The position numbers and the translations under genes are program-made. From assembly GCF_000282635.1 (NCBI RefSeq), contig NZ_AKIW01000023.1:51071-115070 (forward strand): DNA of 64,000 nucleotides, given 5' to 3'. This DNA comes from Variovorax sp. CF313 (lineage in GTDB: Bacteria; Pseudomonadota; Gammaproteobacteria; Burkholderiales; Burkholderiaceae_C). Below, piece after piece: positions 46,384 to 55,808 of this stretch (positions within the stretch are counted from its first letter, which is position 1; each line of letters opens with the position of its first letter). The notes below the pieces were generated by a model that worked only from the letters and a program-made list of their open reading frames with translations, had not been told where the DNA came from and ran no database searches.

Positions 46384-47271
46384 ATGCGCCGCCACATCCC
46401 CAGCACCCGCGCGCTGCTGATCTTCGACGCGGTGGCGCGCCACCATGGCGTGGGCAAGGCTGCGGAGGAGTTGTGTCTCACGCACAGCGCGGTGAGCCAG
46501 CAGCTGCGCCTGCTGGAGTCGCAGATCGGTGTGCGGCTGGTGCAGCGCACGGCGCGCGGCACCGAGCTGACCGAGGCCGGGCGGCGCTATCACGGCCAGG
46601 TTTCGGGCGACCTGCTGCGGCTGCAGAACCACACGCTCGAAGCCATGGCGCAGCGTGCCGACGGCCTGCGCCTGCTGGTGGGCGCGGTGCCGGTGCTGGC
46701 CGAGGGCTGGCTGACGCCGCGGCTGCCGGAGTTCATCGCCCGGCACCCGGGCTGCAGCCTGCACCTGCAGGTGTTCCCGACGCATCTCTACATGGAGGAC
46801 ATGCCCTTCGACGTGGGCGTGCAGTACGACGATGCGGTCTGGCCCGGCGCGAATGCGCTGCCGTTGATGGGCGAGTCCTGCGTTGCGGTGTGCTCGCCGA
46901 AAGCGAAGGGGCGCCCGGCGATGGCGCGCGGTGACTTCCGCTCGGTGCCGTTGCTGCAGCTGCGCACGCGCATGGGCGCGTGGGAGGAATGGTTCGGGCA
47001 GACGGCGCATGCGCGGCCGCCCGAGAACCTGGTGGCGGGGCATCGCTTCGATCTGTTCTCTTCGCTCGTTGCCGCAGTGCGTGCCGACCTGGGCGTGGGG
47101 CTGGTGCCCGAGTATTTCGTCGAGCGTGAACTGCGCTCGGGCGAACTGCTGCTGGCCTGCCCGCACAGGGCGCCGTCGAGCCGGGGCTACAGCGTGTTCG
47201 TGGCGCCGAGCCGCACGGACGATCCGCTGGTCGGCGCTTTCGTGGAATGGCTCTGCGCGGCGGCTGCCTAG
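46384..47271 (+). CDS. LysR family transcriptional regulator (GcvA-like)
   Basis: LTTR of 295 residues. The N-terminal domain (STRALLIFDAVARHHGVGKA, CLTHSAVSQQLRLLESQIGV) resembles GcvA-type regulators, followed by the effector domain (LLVGAVPVLAEGWLTPRLPE). I chose the ATG at 46384; the frame is open to 46351 with only TTG. It is divergent from the M20 peptidase with 132 bases between them, a typical arrangement in which the regulator controls its neighbour. Confidence 0.92.
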   Translation: MRRHIPSTRALLIFDAVARHHGVGKAAEELCLTHSAVSQQLRLLESQIGVRLVQRTARGTELTEAGRRYHGQVSGDLLRLQNHTLEAMAQRADGLRLLVGAVPVLAEGWLTPRLPEFIARHPGCSLHLQVFPTHLYMEDMPFDVGVQYDDAVWPGANALPLMGESCVAVCSPKAKGRPAMARGDFRSVPLLQLRTRMGAWEEWFGQTAHARPPENLVAGHRFDLFSSLVAAVRADLGVGLVPEYFVERELRSGELLLACPHRAPSSRGYSVFVAPSRTDDPLVGAFVEWLCAAAA

Positions 47272-48476
47272 GCGCGGCGAAAGAGCAGCACGGAGTTCGT
47301 GCCGCCGAAGGCGAACGAATTGCTGATGGCGGCCTCGAGCAAGGGCGTCGCTGATTCGTTCGGCGTCACGAGGTTCAGGCTGCAGTCCGGATCGATCTCG
47401 CGGCAGTTTGCATTGGGCGGCAGCTGCCGCTGGTGCAGCGCCAGCACGGTGACGAGCGCTTCGATCGCGCCCGCCGCGCCGAGCATGTGGCCGTGCAGCG
47501 CCTTGGTCGAGCTCACGCGCAGCGCGTCGAGATGGTCGCCCCACACATCGGCCAGCGCATTGCGCTCGACCACGTCGCCGATGCGCGTGGCCGTGCCGTG
47601 TGCATTGCAGTAGCCCACGTCGCGCGGCTGCAGGCCGGCCTGGCGCAGTGCGGCGCGCAGTGCGCGGGCCTGTCCCGGGGCGTCGGGCTTGGTGAGATGG
47701 GTGGCGTCGCTGCTCAGGCCCCAGCCGGCCAGCGTGGCGTAGCGGCGGGCGCCGCGGGCGCGTGCGCGCTCGGCGGATTCGAGAATCAGGAAGGCCGCGC
47801 CCTCGCCGAGCGCGAAGCCGCTGCGGTCGGTGGCGAAGGGCCGCACCGCGCCGGCCGCTTCGCCGGGCTGGAAGGTGGCCAGCGTCTGCATGGCCTGCCA
47901 GGCCACGACCACGCCCGGCACGATCAGCGCTTCGCTGCCGCCGGCAATGGCGACGTCGACCTCGCCACGCTGCACGGCCTTGGCCGCTTCGGCGATCGCA
48001 GCCGAAGAAGAGGCACAGGCGACGGAGTAGGTGAGCACCGGTCCCTGCACGCCTTGGCGCATCGCCACATGGGCGGCCGGCGCATTGGGCATGAAGGCGG
48101 GAATCGTGAGAGGCGACACGCGGCCGTTGCCGCGGTAGGCCGCTTCGAGCGCCGCGGCGCCGCCCATGCCGCAGCCGGCAAAGACGCCCACGCGCTCGGG
48201 ATCGGTGTCGGCGATGCCGAGGCCCGCGTCGCGCATCGCCATGTCGGCGGCGGCCACGGCCAGCTGGCTCACGCGGTCGACGCCTGCGAGCTGCAGCTTG
48301 GTGAACCAGCGGGTTTCATCGAAGGCCGCGGTGGCCGCGGCGGCCGGCTTGGGTAGATCCGGAAAGACCGGCTGGATGGCCGAGCGGCCTTGCAGCAGGG
48401 CCTGGAACAACGTGTCGGGCTCGCCGCCATGCGGCGCCATGACGCCCAGCCCGGTGACGGCGACCTCGTGGTTCAC
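47268..48476 (-). CDS. Beta-ketoacyl-[ACP] synthase family protein (FabF-like)
   Basis: Condensing enzyme of 402 residues with a complete Cys-His-His triad: C154 (TYSVACASSSAAI), H293 (CNAHGTATRIGD) and H330 (KALHGHMLGAAGA). It starts with GTG at 48476 that overlaps the ACP stop (GTGA), so the two are coupled. The FabF housekeeping set (FabD, FabG, FabH) is not adjacent, which suggests a specialised acyl chain. The substrate is unknown. Confidence 0.92.
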   Translation of the reverse strand: MNHEVAVTGLGVMAPHGGEPDTLFQALLQGRSAIQPVFPDLPKPAAAATAAFDETRWFTKLQLAGVDRVSQLAVAAADMAMRDAGLGIADTDPERVGVFAGCGMGGAAALEAAYRGNGRVSPLTIPAFMPNAPAAHVAMRQGVQGPVLTYSVACASSSAAIAEAAKAVQRGEVDVAIAGGSEALIVPGVVVAWQAMQTLATFQPGEAAGAVRPFATDRSGFALGEGAAFLILESAERARARGARRYATLAGWGLSSDATHLTKPDAPGQARALRAALRQAGLQPRDVGYCNAHGTATRIGDVVERNALADVWGDHLDALRVSSTKALHGHMLGAAGAIEALVTVLALHQRQLPPNANCREIDPDCSLNLVTPNESATPLLEAAISNSFAFGGTNSVLLFRRA

Positions 48477-48715
48477 GCGGTTTTGGCGGCCCGGACCTTG
48501 TCGACCAGCAGCGCGAGTTCGGCCAGGGTGTCGATGCTCGCGTCCTCGTCGGGCATGGTGATGCCGAAGTGGTCTTCGATGGCGAACAGAAATTCCGCGA
48601 GGGCGAGTGAATCGAGCCCGCCGGTTTCCCGCATCGAAGCGTGGGGGTCGAGCTTCGACGGTTCGATGCCGTACTTCTCGTGGATCAGGTCCTGCAATTC
48701 CTTCAGCGAACTCAT
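48473..48715 (-). CDS. Acyl carrier protein
   Basis: Small acidic four-helix protein of 80 residues. The phosphopantetheine attachment site is S36 in GGLDSLALAEFLFAIEDHFG. The longer open frame to 48772 has no support; ATG at 48715 gives normal ACP length. Its stop overlaps the GTG of the ketosynthase gene. Presence of only one ketosynthase and one ACP suggests a dedicated pathway. It differs from the main AcpP in lacking fab neighbours. Confidence 0.92.
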   Translation of the reverse strand: MSSLKELQDLIHEKYGIEPSKLDPHASMRETGGLDSLALAEFLFAIEDHFGITMPDEDASIDTLAELALLVDKVRAAKTA

Positions 48716-48811
48716 CGTGCAATGCCTGTCGTCATGTGCCGCTGATCGATTGCCACCCTGTGCGGGTGCCATTGAATCGATCCCTTCCTCGTCGGCCAGT
48801 GGTGAGTGTGG

Positions 48812-49546
48812 TCAGTGAGCGTCGATGATATCCGCTCCCACGCGAGGGACATCCCCTCGCAAACGCGGTTTCGGCCGCCAGCGCAGAGAGGGCAGTGCGA
48901 AGGCCATGCCTAGCAGCGCGCCGGCCGCCACGTCAAGCGCCACGTGCTGCTTGACCGCCAGCGTCGAGTAGGCAATGGCGGCGAACCAGGTCCAGTTCAG
49001 CACGCGCCACAGGGCCGGCGTGCGCGCTTCGCGCAACACATGCTCGATGCGGATGGCGGTGAAGATGGCCACGGCCACATGCATCGAGGGGCAGGCGTTG
49101 CCCGCCGCGTCCACGCCCTGCAGCATCGCGAAGCCAGGGTAGCCTGCGGCGTCGATGGCCATGGGCGGGATCTGGGTCGGCCAGAAGTAGAAGAGGCCCA
49201 GGCCCGTGATGCAGAGTGCGCCGATCCACAGTCCGTAGACCACCAGTTCCCGGAACGTGAGCTGCAGGCCCGGCGCGACGCCCACATATACCCAGAGCGA
49301 AAGGTACGCGCCCAGCGTGTAGGGCTGGAACGGGACCAGGTGGTCCAGCGGCGTCAGCGGCATCACCGCGATCGGAAAGGCCGGGTTGCGCAGCAGGTGG
49401 AAATAGCCGATGAAGAACAGCCACGTGAAGACCGTGGTGCCGACCGCCTTCAGCAGGAAATGGCGGCGGATGCGCAGCCAGATCTCGGCGGTCCAGGTGG
49501 GTGGCCCGGTGTCGGGCGCCATGTGCAGAGGGATCGGTGAGTGCAT
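48812..49546 (-). CDS. PAP2 superfamily membrane phosphatase/transferase
   Basis: Membrane protein of 244 residues with about six helices. Motif 2 is CPSMHVAVAIFTA and motif 3 is STLAVKQHVALDV, with the catalytic His and Asp. The Arg usual in the third PAP2 motif (SRxxxxxH) is Thr, as in the AUR1/IPC-synthase-like branch. So a lipid phosphatase or head-group transferase role is possible. It is upstream of the ACP-ketosynthase pair by 96 bases and may act in the same lipid pathway. Confidence 0.85.
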   Translation of the reverse strand: MHSPIPLHMAPDTGPPTWTAEIWLRIRRHFLLKAVGTTVFTWLFFIGYFHLLRNPAFPIAVMPLTPLDHLVPFQPYTLGAYLSLWVYVGVAPGLQLTFRELVVYGLWIGALCITGLGLFYFWPTQIPPMAIDAAGYPGFAMLQGVDAAGNACPSMHVAVAIFTAIRIEHVLREARTPALWRVLNWTWFAAIAYSTLAVKQHVALDVAAGALLGMAFALPSLRWRPKPRLRGDVPRVGADIIDAH

Positions 49547-49608
49547 GGTGTTGTCGGCCGCCGATCTTGCCAGAGCGCCATGACGATCCCCCGCAATGCC
49601 CCGCCGTG

Positions 49609-50490
49609 TCAGGTGGGGGCAGGGCGCTTGCGGTGCTGGAACGAAGTCGGGGAGCGGCCCGTGGCCGCCTTGAACATCGCGCAGAAGGCACTGTCGGTGG
49701 CATAGCCGCTGGCGGCAGCCACCTGGCTCACGGCCATGCCGCGTGCCAGCAGCGGCAGCGCATGCGCCATCACGGCCTGCTGGCGCCATTGCTGCCAGCT
49801 CATACCGAGCTGGTCGCGAAACAGGCGCGCCACCGTGCGCTCGCTGGCGCCGATGGTGGCGGCGCGTTCGGCCAGCGTGGCACGGTCGGCCGGGTTGCGC
49901 AGCAGCGCCTCGCAAAGCTGGCGCAGGCGCTTGTCGGTGGGCAGCGGCACGTCGATGCGGATCTGCGTGGCGCGCTCCACTTCGTCGATCAGCAGCGGCG
50001 CGATCATGCGTTCGCGCTGCGGTGCATGCGGGTCGGACGGCGGCAGGCCGTCGGGCGTGGTGTCGAGCGCGAGCATCAGCGCGCGCAGCAGCGGGCTGAT
50101 TTCGAGCACCTCGCATTTTTCCCAGGTGGGGGCGATCCAGGCGTGCAGGTAGACGGTGCGCAGCTCGGCGTCCTCGATCAGCGTGATGCTGTGCGGCATG
50201 TTGGCCGGCACCCAGAGCGCGCGCGAGGGCGGCACGATGTAGCTGCCGTCCTGCGTGCTCAGGCGGATCACGCCGCGGGTGGAGAAAGTGAGCTGTGGCC
50301 ACGGATGCTCGTGCAGCTCGACCAGCGTGTCCGCGCTCAGGAAGTGCTCCTTGGCGCGCAGCGGACGCACCGCGTCCGGAGCGTAGAGGTGCGGCGTGAG
50401 AGAGGCGACGCTGGTGATCGGGGCAGGGGCTGCGCCGCGCGGCCTGGCGGGCACGGTGCTCCTGGAGGTGGGTGAGGCGGCGCTTGGCAT
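49609..50490 (-). CDS. AraC family transcriptional regulator
   Basis: Regulator of 293 residues with an N-terminal cupin-like domain (LVELHEHPWPQLTFSTRGVI, SYIVPPSRALWVPANMPHSI) and a C-terminal AraC DNA-binding domain (GASERTVARLFRDQLGMSWQ, VAAASGYATDSAFCAMFKAA). I chose the ATG at 50490; longer frames overlap the MFS gene. It is divergent from an MFS transporter, a common pair for efflux or uptake regulation. Confidence 0.92.
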   Translation of the reverse strand: MPSAASPTSRSTVPARPRGAAPAPITSVASLTPHLYAPDAVRPLRAKEHFLSADTLVELHEHPWPQLTFSTRGVIRLSTQDGSYIVPPSRALWVPANMPHSITLIEDAELRTVYLHAWIAPTWEKCEVLEISPLLRALMLALDTTPDGLPPSDPHAPQRERMIAPLLIDEVERATQIRIDVPLPTDKRLRQLCEALLRNPADRATLAERAATIGASERTVARLFRDQLGMSWQQWRQQAVMAHALPLLARGMAVSQVAAASGYATDSAFCAMFKAATGRSPTSFQHRKRPAPT

Positions 50491-50579
50491 GGTTTCGACA
50501 AATGTTGTCGCTGTATCGCCATTCTGCCGCGTCCCCGGCGCATAGCATCGGTCCCTGCCCCGTTTTTTTGTAGCAATCC

Positions 50580-51839
50580 ATGTCTTCCACTTCGTCAACG
50601 ACCGCCGCTTCTCCTCCCAACACGACCCTGCGCACCGACGCCAAGCTGATCGGACTCGTCGGTCTGGCCCACGCGGTCAGCCATTTCAGCCAGCTCATCC
50701 TGGCGCCGCTGTTCCCGTGGCTCAAGGACGCGTTCAACGTGAGCTATGTCGAATTGGGCGCGGTGCTCACGGTGTTCTTCGTGGTTTCGTGCATGGTGCA
50801 GGCGGCCTCGGGCTTCATCGTCGACAAGCTGGGCCCGCGGCCGGTGCTGTTCGTCGGATTGGGCGCGCTGGGCCTGGCGGCTTTCGGCTACGCCGCGGCA
50901 CAGAGCTACTGGATGCTGCTGGTGTGCGCGGTGGTCGGCGGCATCGGCAACGGCGTGTTCCATCCGGTGGACTACACGCTGTTCAACCGCAAGGTCGCGC
51001 CGACGCGGCTGGGCCACGCCTACAGCGTGCATGGCATCACCGGCAGCCTGGGCTGGGCGCTGGCGCCGGCCTTCGTCGTGCCGATCGCCATCGCGTACTC
51101 GTGGCGCGTGGCGCTGGCCTCGGCGGGTGTCGTGGCGCTCGTGGTGTTGCTGGTGCTGTGGGCGTACCGCAGCGTGCTGTCGCTCGACGCGGCGGCCGTG
51201 CACAAGGCCACGGGGCAGGGCGAGCCCGCGCCGGTCGGCGGCGAGTTCGACTTCCTGCGCATTCCTGCTGTGTGGATGTGCTTCGGTTTCTTCTTCTTCT
51301 ATGCCGCCGTGATCAGCGTGGTGCAGACCTTCGCGCCGGTGGCCGCCGGGCACCTGCATGCGGTGCCGGTGGCGCTGGTGGCGGTGTGCCTCACGGTCTA
51401 CATGGTCGCGAGCGCGGCGGGCATGGTGGTAGGGGGCTTCCTGGCTTCCGATCCGTCGCGCTGCGAGCGCATCGTGGGCGCGGGCTTCGGCATTGCGGCC
51501 GCACTGGCGCTGGTGCTGGCGTTTGCGAGCTTTCCGCCGATCGTGGTGCCGGTGCTGTTCGGCGCCATGGGTTTTGTCTCGGGCGTCGCCGGGCCGTCGC
51601 GCGACCTGCTGGTGAAGAGGTCGACGCCGCCCAATGCGACGGGGCGCGTCTACGGCGTGGTGTATGCGGGGCTCGACATCGGGCAGGCCCTGGCGCCGCT
51701 GGTGTTCGGGCGGCTGATGGACCATGGGCAGTACACGAGCGTGATCGTGGGGCTGGCGCTGGTGCAGGGGGTGCTGATTGCCAGCGCGTTCAATGTGCGC
51801 CGCGTGCGGCGTACCGTGCTGGTGCCGGTCTCGGCCTGA
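50580..51839 (+). CDS. MFS transporter
   Basis: Major facilitator of 419 residues with twelve predicted helices and the inter-helix motif FIVDKLGPRPVLFVGLGALG (motif A like). It begins after a short N-terminal tail (MSSTSSTTAASPPNTTL). Similar carriers (for example FsrA/fosmidomycin type) confer export of drugs or sugars. It is divergent from an AraC regulator that probably controls it. The substrate cannot be told. Confidence 0.9.
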   Translation: MSSTSSTTAASPPNTTLRTDAKLIGLVGLAHAVSHFSQLILAPLFPWLKDAFNVSYVELGAVLTVFFVVSCMVQAASGFIVDKLGPRPVLFVGLGALGLAAFGYAAAQSYWMLLVCAVVGGIGNGVFHPVDYTLFNRKVAPTRLGHAYSVHGITGSLGWALAPAFVVPIAIAYSWRVALASAGVVALVVLLVLWAYRSVLSLDAAAVHKATGQGEPAPVGGEFDFLRIPAVWMCFGFFFFYAAVISVVQTFAPVAAGHLHAVPVALVAVCLTVYMVASAAGMVVGGFLASDPSRCERIVGAGFGIAAALALVLAFASFPPIVVPVLFGAMGFVSGVAGPSRDLLVKRSTPPNATGRVYGVVYAGLDIGQALAPLVFGRLMDHGQYTSVIVGLALVQGVLIASAFNVRRVRRTVLVPVSA

Positions 51840-51882
51840 GTCGCGCTCTCCTGGTTGAAGTGCGGTCGATATCATCGGCCGC

Positions 51883-52635
51883 ATGCAAGCCTTGTACGTC
51901 TACGTGATCGCCGGAGCCGTGCTGGCGGGCTTCGTGCAGGGCCTGTCGGGCTTCGCGTTCGGGCTGGTGGCGATGTCGGTCTGGGCGTGGACGCTGGAGC
52001 CGCAGCTCGCGGCAGTGCTTGCGCTTTTCGGGGCGCTCACGGGGCAGGTGATCGCGGCCGTGACCGTGCGGCGTTCTTTCGACAGGAACATTCTCTGGCC
52101 CTTCGTGTTGGGCGGGCTGGTGGGAGTGCCGTTCGGTGTCTGGCTGCTGCCGCACCTCGACCTCGTCGTTTTCAAGCTATGCCTCGGCGTGCTGCTGGTG
52201 CTGTGGTGCCCGGCGATGCTGATGTCGCAGCATCTGCCGAAGGTTTCGTTCGGTGGGCGTGCGGCTGATGGAGTGGCCGGCGCCATCGGTGGTGCGATGG
52301 CGGGCATCGGTGGGTTCTCGGGGGCCATACCCACGCTCTGGTGCACGCTGCGCGGCTTTCAGCGCGACACGCAGCGCGCAGTGATCCAGAACTTCAATCT
52401 GTCGATGCTGATGGTGGCGTTTGCCGTGCATGTGTTCAGCGGGAGCATCGAGCGCTCCGTGGTGCCGCTGCTGGGCCTGGTCGCGTTGGCCGTCGCGGTG
52501 CCGGTCCTGCTCGGTGCGCGGCTGTATATCGGGATCAGCGAGGTGGCGTTCCGCAAGCTGGTGCTCGGGTTGCTGACAGCTTCGGGAGTGGCCATGCTGG
52601 CTTCGTCCGTGCCCGCCCTGTTGCAGCGGGGATAA
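51883..52635 (+). CDS. Sulfite exporter TauE/SafE family (TSUP) membrane protein
   Basis: Membrane protein of 250 residues with about seven or eight helices. The N-terminal AGFVQGLSGFAFGLVAMSVW and the central AGIGGFSGAIPTLWCTLRGF are repeat features of the TauE family. It likely transports sulfur-containing or other organic anions across the inner membrane. It follows the MFS gene by 43 bases on the same strand and may be cotranscribed. Confidence 0.9.
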   Translation: MQALYVYVIAGAVLAGFVQGLSGFAFGLVAMSVWAWTLEPQLAAVLALFGALTGQVIAAVTVRRSFDRNILWPFVLGGLVGVPFGVWLLPHLDLVVFKLCLGVLLVLWCPAMLMSQHLPKVSFGGRAADGVAGAIGGAMAGIGGFSGAIPTLWCTLRGFQRDTQRAVIQNFNLSMLMVAFAVHVFSGSIERSVVPLLGLVALAVAVPVLLGARLYIGISEVAFRKLVLGLLTASGVAMLASSVPALLQRG

Positions 52636-52656
52636 GCCTGTGCTCGGGGAAGGTAC

Positions 52657-53562
52657 TCACCGGGGCAGCGCCAGGGCAAACGGCAGGCTCACGACACCCA
52701 GCAAGGTGGACAGCGTCACCAGCCCCGCCACATAGGGCCCGTTGTAGCCCATGCGCGCAGCCAGCACATAAGCACTCGAAGCCGTAGGTACAGCCGAAAA
52801 AGCCATCAGCACCGAAGCCTGGGTCGCATCCAGCCGCAATGCCAGCGCCAGCCCCCATGCGACCAGCGGCAGCAGCAGATGCCGTATCGCCAGCACCGAA
52901 GTGGCCAGCACCTTGCCTGCCCCCAGCGTGGAGAACTTCATTCCCGCCCCTGCGGCCAGCAGTCCCAATGCCAGCGATGCAGCCCCGATGCGCGTCAGCG
53001 TCGGCGTCGCCCATGTCGGCACGGCAAGGCCCAGCACATTCGCGAGCAGGCCAGCCACCGTTGCGACGATCAGCGGGTTGCGCACGAGCTGCCGCACGAA
53101 TCCGGTCTGCGCATGCCGTGTCATCGGCCACACGGCGGCGATGTTGAAGATGGGCACGCAAACGCCGATGAGCACCGCGATCAGCAGCAGGCCTTCAGAC
53201 CCCGCCAGCCGCTCCGCCAGCGCAAGGCAGATGAACGAGTTGAAGCGGAAGGCGATCTGTGCGCTGGCCGCGTGGTCGCGCCGGTCGATGTGCGTGCGCA
53301 GGCCCGGAACGAAGGGCAGGGCGTAGGCCAACGCGATGCCGCAGACACCGACGCCGACGCCCGCCGTGAGCAGGCTCGACGTGGCACCAAAATCCAGCGG
53401 ACTGCGCACGATCGAGTGGAACAGCAGCACGGGAAAAAGAAAGTAGTAAACCAGGCTCTCGACCTGGTCCCACACGCGGCGGTCGAGGGCGGTGTAGCGG
53501 CACAGGAGCCAACCGATGGCGATGAGGGAGAAGTCGGGGAAAAGCAGCTGAGCGTAATTCAC
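52657..53562 (-). CDS. AEC family transporter (auxin efflux carrier type)
   Basis: Membrane protein of 301 residues with ten predicted helices in two repeats. Typical segments are YYFLFPVLLFHSIVRSPLD and the conserved polar helix AFSAVPTASSAYVLAARMG. I chose the GTG at 53562, which starts VNYAQLLFPDFSLIAIG; a longer frame from 53601 has no clear site. Members export small organic anions such as malonate. It is convergent with the TSUP gene. Confidence 0.88.
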   Translation of the reverse strand: MNYAQLLFPDFSLIAIGWLLCRYTALDRRVWDQVESLVYYFLFPVLLFHSIVRSPLDFGATSSLLTAGVGVGVCGIALAYALPFVPGLRTHIDRRDHAASAQIAFRFNSFICLALAERLAGSEGLLLIAVLIGVCVPIFNIAAVWPMTRHAQTGFVRQLVRNPLIVATVAGLLANVLGLAVPTWATPTLTRIGAASLALGLLAAGAGMKFSTLGAGKVLATSVLAIRHLLLPLVAWGLALALRLDATQASVLMAFSAVPTASSAYVLAARMGYNGPYVAGLVTLSTLLGVVSLPFALALPR

Positions 53563-53675
53563 CGCTTCGAGGATAAACCCGCTTGACCATGGGTAATCCA
53601 CAGCACGAGGACTGCCCCTGAGCCGCTAGCATCCGGGCTTCGTTTTTCGACATCAATCAGATCAAGGAGTTTTCG

Positions 53676-54650
53676 ATGCAACGTCGTCAATGGAGCACGC
53701 TGGTGGGAGCTGCGGCACTGGTCGCGGTGGCGGGCCAGAGCTTTGCACAGGGCTATCCGAACAAGCCTGTCGAGCTGAGCGTTCCGTTCGCACCGGGCGG
53801 CACGACGGACATCGTGGCGCGCGTGATCTCCGACCCGCTGGGCAAGGTGCTCGGCCAGCCGGTGGTGGTGATCAACCGCGCCGGTGGCGGCGGCATCGTC
53901 GGCGCGGCCGAAACGGCGCGCGCGACGCCCGACGGCTACAAGCTCGGCGTTGCCACGGTGTCGAGCACGGCGGCCAACCCGGCCATCAACCCCAAGGTGC
54001 CGTACGACCCGATCAACGACTTCACGCCGATCATCAACATCGCGGCCACGCCGAACATCATCGCGGTCAACCCGAGCTTCCCCGCCAAGAACTACGCCGA
54101 GTTCGTGGCCGAGATCAAGAAGAATCCCGGCAAGTATTCGTACGCCTCGTCGGGCACGGGCGGTATCGGCCACCTGCTGATGGAGCTGTACAAGAGCCTG
54201 ACCAACACCTTCATCACGCACATCCCGTACCGCGGCGCGGGTCCGGCGCTGAACGACGTGGTGGCCGGCCAGGTGCCGATCATGTTCGATAACATCCCCT
54301 CGGCCATGCCCTTCATCACCAGCGGCCGGCTGATCCCGATCGTGGTGTCGGCGCCGCAGCGCCTGGCCGCGCTGCCGAACGTGCCGACCTTCAAGGAAGT
54401 GGGCCTGGAGCCGGTGAATCGCATGGCCTACTACGGCATCCTCGGCCCGAAGGGCCTGCCGAAGGAAGTGGTCGACAAGATCAGCGCCGGCGTGAAGAAG
54501 GCGGTGGAAGACCCGGCCGTGCGCAAGCGCATCGAGGACACGGGCTCGCTGATCGTCGCCAACACGCCGGAGCAGTTCGCCGCGCAGATCAAGGCCGAGT
54601 ACGAGGTCTACAAGCAGGTCGTGAAGAAGCAGAACCTGAAGCTCGACTGA
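53676..54650 (+). CDS. Tripartite tricarboxylate transporter substrate-binding protein (Bug family)
   Basis: Periplasmic receptor of 324 residues with a signal peptide (AALVAVAGQSFAQ). The Bug fold begins KPVELSVPFAPGGTTDIVAR, followed by QPVVVINRAGGGGIVGAAET. No membrane transporter genes are adjacent, so it is an orphan binding protein, as is typical of the group. The ligand is unknown. A strong terminator follows. The ATG at 53676 has GGAG upstream. Confidence 0.92.
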   Translation: MQRRQWSTLVGAAALVAVAGQSFAQGYPNKPVELSVPFAPGGTTDIVARVISDPLGKVLGQPVVVINRAGGGGIVGAAETARATPDGYKLGVATVSSTAANPAINPKVPYDPINDFTPIINIAATPNIIAVNPSFPAKNYAEFVAEIKKNPGKYSYASSGTGGIGHLLMELYKSLTNTFITHIPYRGAGPALNDVVAGQVPIMFDNIPSAMPFITSGRLIPIVVSAPQRLAALPNVPTFKEVGLEPVNRMAYYGILGPKGLPKEVVDKISAGVKKAVEDPAVRKRIEDTGSLIVANTPEQFAAQIKAEYEVYKQVVKKQNLKLD

Positions 54651-54671
54651 AGATTTTTTTCCCGCACCCCG

Positions 54672-54699
54672 AAGCCGCCCGCATGCCGGGCGGCTTTTT
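54672..54699 (+). terminator. Terminator after the Bug-family gene
   Basis: AAGCCGCCCG-CATG-CGGGCGGCTT, with one extra C on the 3' arm, followed by TTTC and more T; 21 bases beyond the stop at 54650. Confidence 0.88.
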
Positions 54700-54719
54700 C
54701 TTTTGTTATCTTGCACGGC

Positions 54720-55640
54720 ATGACCGAGGCCTCTCCGCAGATACAGACGCAGACATCCGATATCGACGACTTCATCGACGCGCTCTGGCTGGAAGACGGC
54801 CTGTCGAAGAACACGCTGGCCGCCTACCGCCGCGACCTCGCGCTGTTCGCGCAGTGGCTCGATGCGCAGCGCAACGGTGCCGGGCTCGATGCCGCGAAAG
54901 AGACCGACCTGCAAGCCTACATGGGTGCACGCCTGTCGACCAAGGGCAAGGCCACTTCGGCCAATCGCCGGCTCACGGTGTTCAAGCGTTACTACCGTTG
55001 GGCGCTGCGCGAGCGCCGTGTCGTGGCGGACCCGAGCATCCGGCTTGCGCCAGCGCGGCAGATGCCGCGCGCCATCAAGACGCTGTCGGAAAAACAGGTC
55101 GACGACCTGCTGGCCGCGCCCGACGTCGAATCGCCGCTCGGCCTGCGTGACCGCGCGATGCTCGAGCTGATGTACGCGAGCGGCCTGCGCGTGAGTGAAC
55201 TGGTGGCGCTCAAGGCCATTGACATGAGCCTCAACGACGGCGTGCTGCGTGTGCTGGGCAAAGGCAACAAGGAACGGCTCGTGCCCTTCGGCGGCGAGGC
55301 GCGGCGCTGGATCGAGCGCTATCTCGAGGAGTCGCGCCCCCTCATCCTCGACGGGCAACAGACGTCCGACCTGTTCGTGACCGCACGCGGCGCCGGCATG
55401 ACGCGCGTGATGTTCTGGATCATCGTGAAGAAGCACGCCACCGCGGCGGGCATCCACGTGCCGCTGTCGCCGCACACGCTGCGCCATGCCTTTGCCACGC
55501 ACCTGCTGAACCACGGGGTCGACCTGCGCGCGGTGCAGTTGCTGCTGGGCCATGCCGACATCTCGACCACCACCATCTACACCCACGTGGCGCGCGAGCG
55601 GCTGAAGCAATTGCACGCGCAGCATCATCCGCGCGGCTGA
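54720..55640 (+). CDS. xerD: Site-specific tyrosine recombinase XerD
   Basis: Resolves chromosome dimers at dif with XerC at the division septum; 306 residues. The catalytic residues are visible: Arg in ASGLRVSELV, Lys in GKGNKERLVP, His and Arg in SPHTLRHAFATHLL, His in LLGHADIST and the nucleophilic Tyr in TTTIYTHVA. The N-terminal SAM-like domain (ENTLAAYRRDL-like SKNTLAAYRRDLALF) is present. The ATG at 54720 is chosen; an in-frame TTG at 54711 adds three codons. Not associated with integrated elements here. Confidence 0.94.
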   Translation: MTEASPQIQTQTSDIDDFIDALWLEDGLSKNTLAAYRRDLALFAQWLDAQRNGAGLDAAKETDLQAYMGARLSTKGKATSANRRLTVFKRYYRWALRERRVVADPSIRLAPARQMPRAIKTLSEKQVDDLLAAPDVESPLGLRDRAMLELMYASGLRVSELVALKAIDMSLNDGVLRVLGKGNKERLVPFGGEARRWIERYLEESRPLILDGQQTSDLFVTARGAGMTRVMFWIIVKKHATAAGIHVPLSPHTLRHAFATHLLNHGVDLRAVQLLLGHADISTTTIYTHVARERLKQLHAQHHPRG

Positions 55641-55808
55641 GCGCACCACACAAGCCCGCGGCCCGGCAATGCGATGACGCTGGCGCGCCTGCTTCAACAT
55701 CGCTGATTCGCCAGGGCCGACAATGCGGTGGAAGGGTCCAGGCTCATTCGCGAGCGCAAGCCGCCGCTGGACCGATGCAACCCACGTAGACGATCGACAG
55801 GAATCCTC

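Noticed and set aside
54720..55640. Integrase marking a mobile element
   Set aside because: The protein has full XerD features and lies among core genes with no attachment-site duplication or phage genes nearby.
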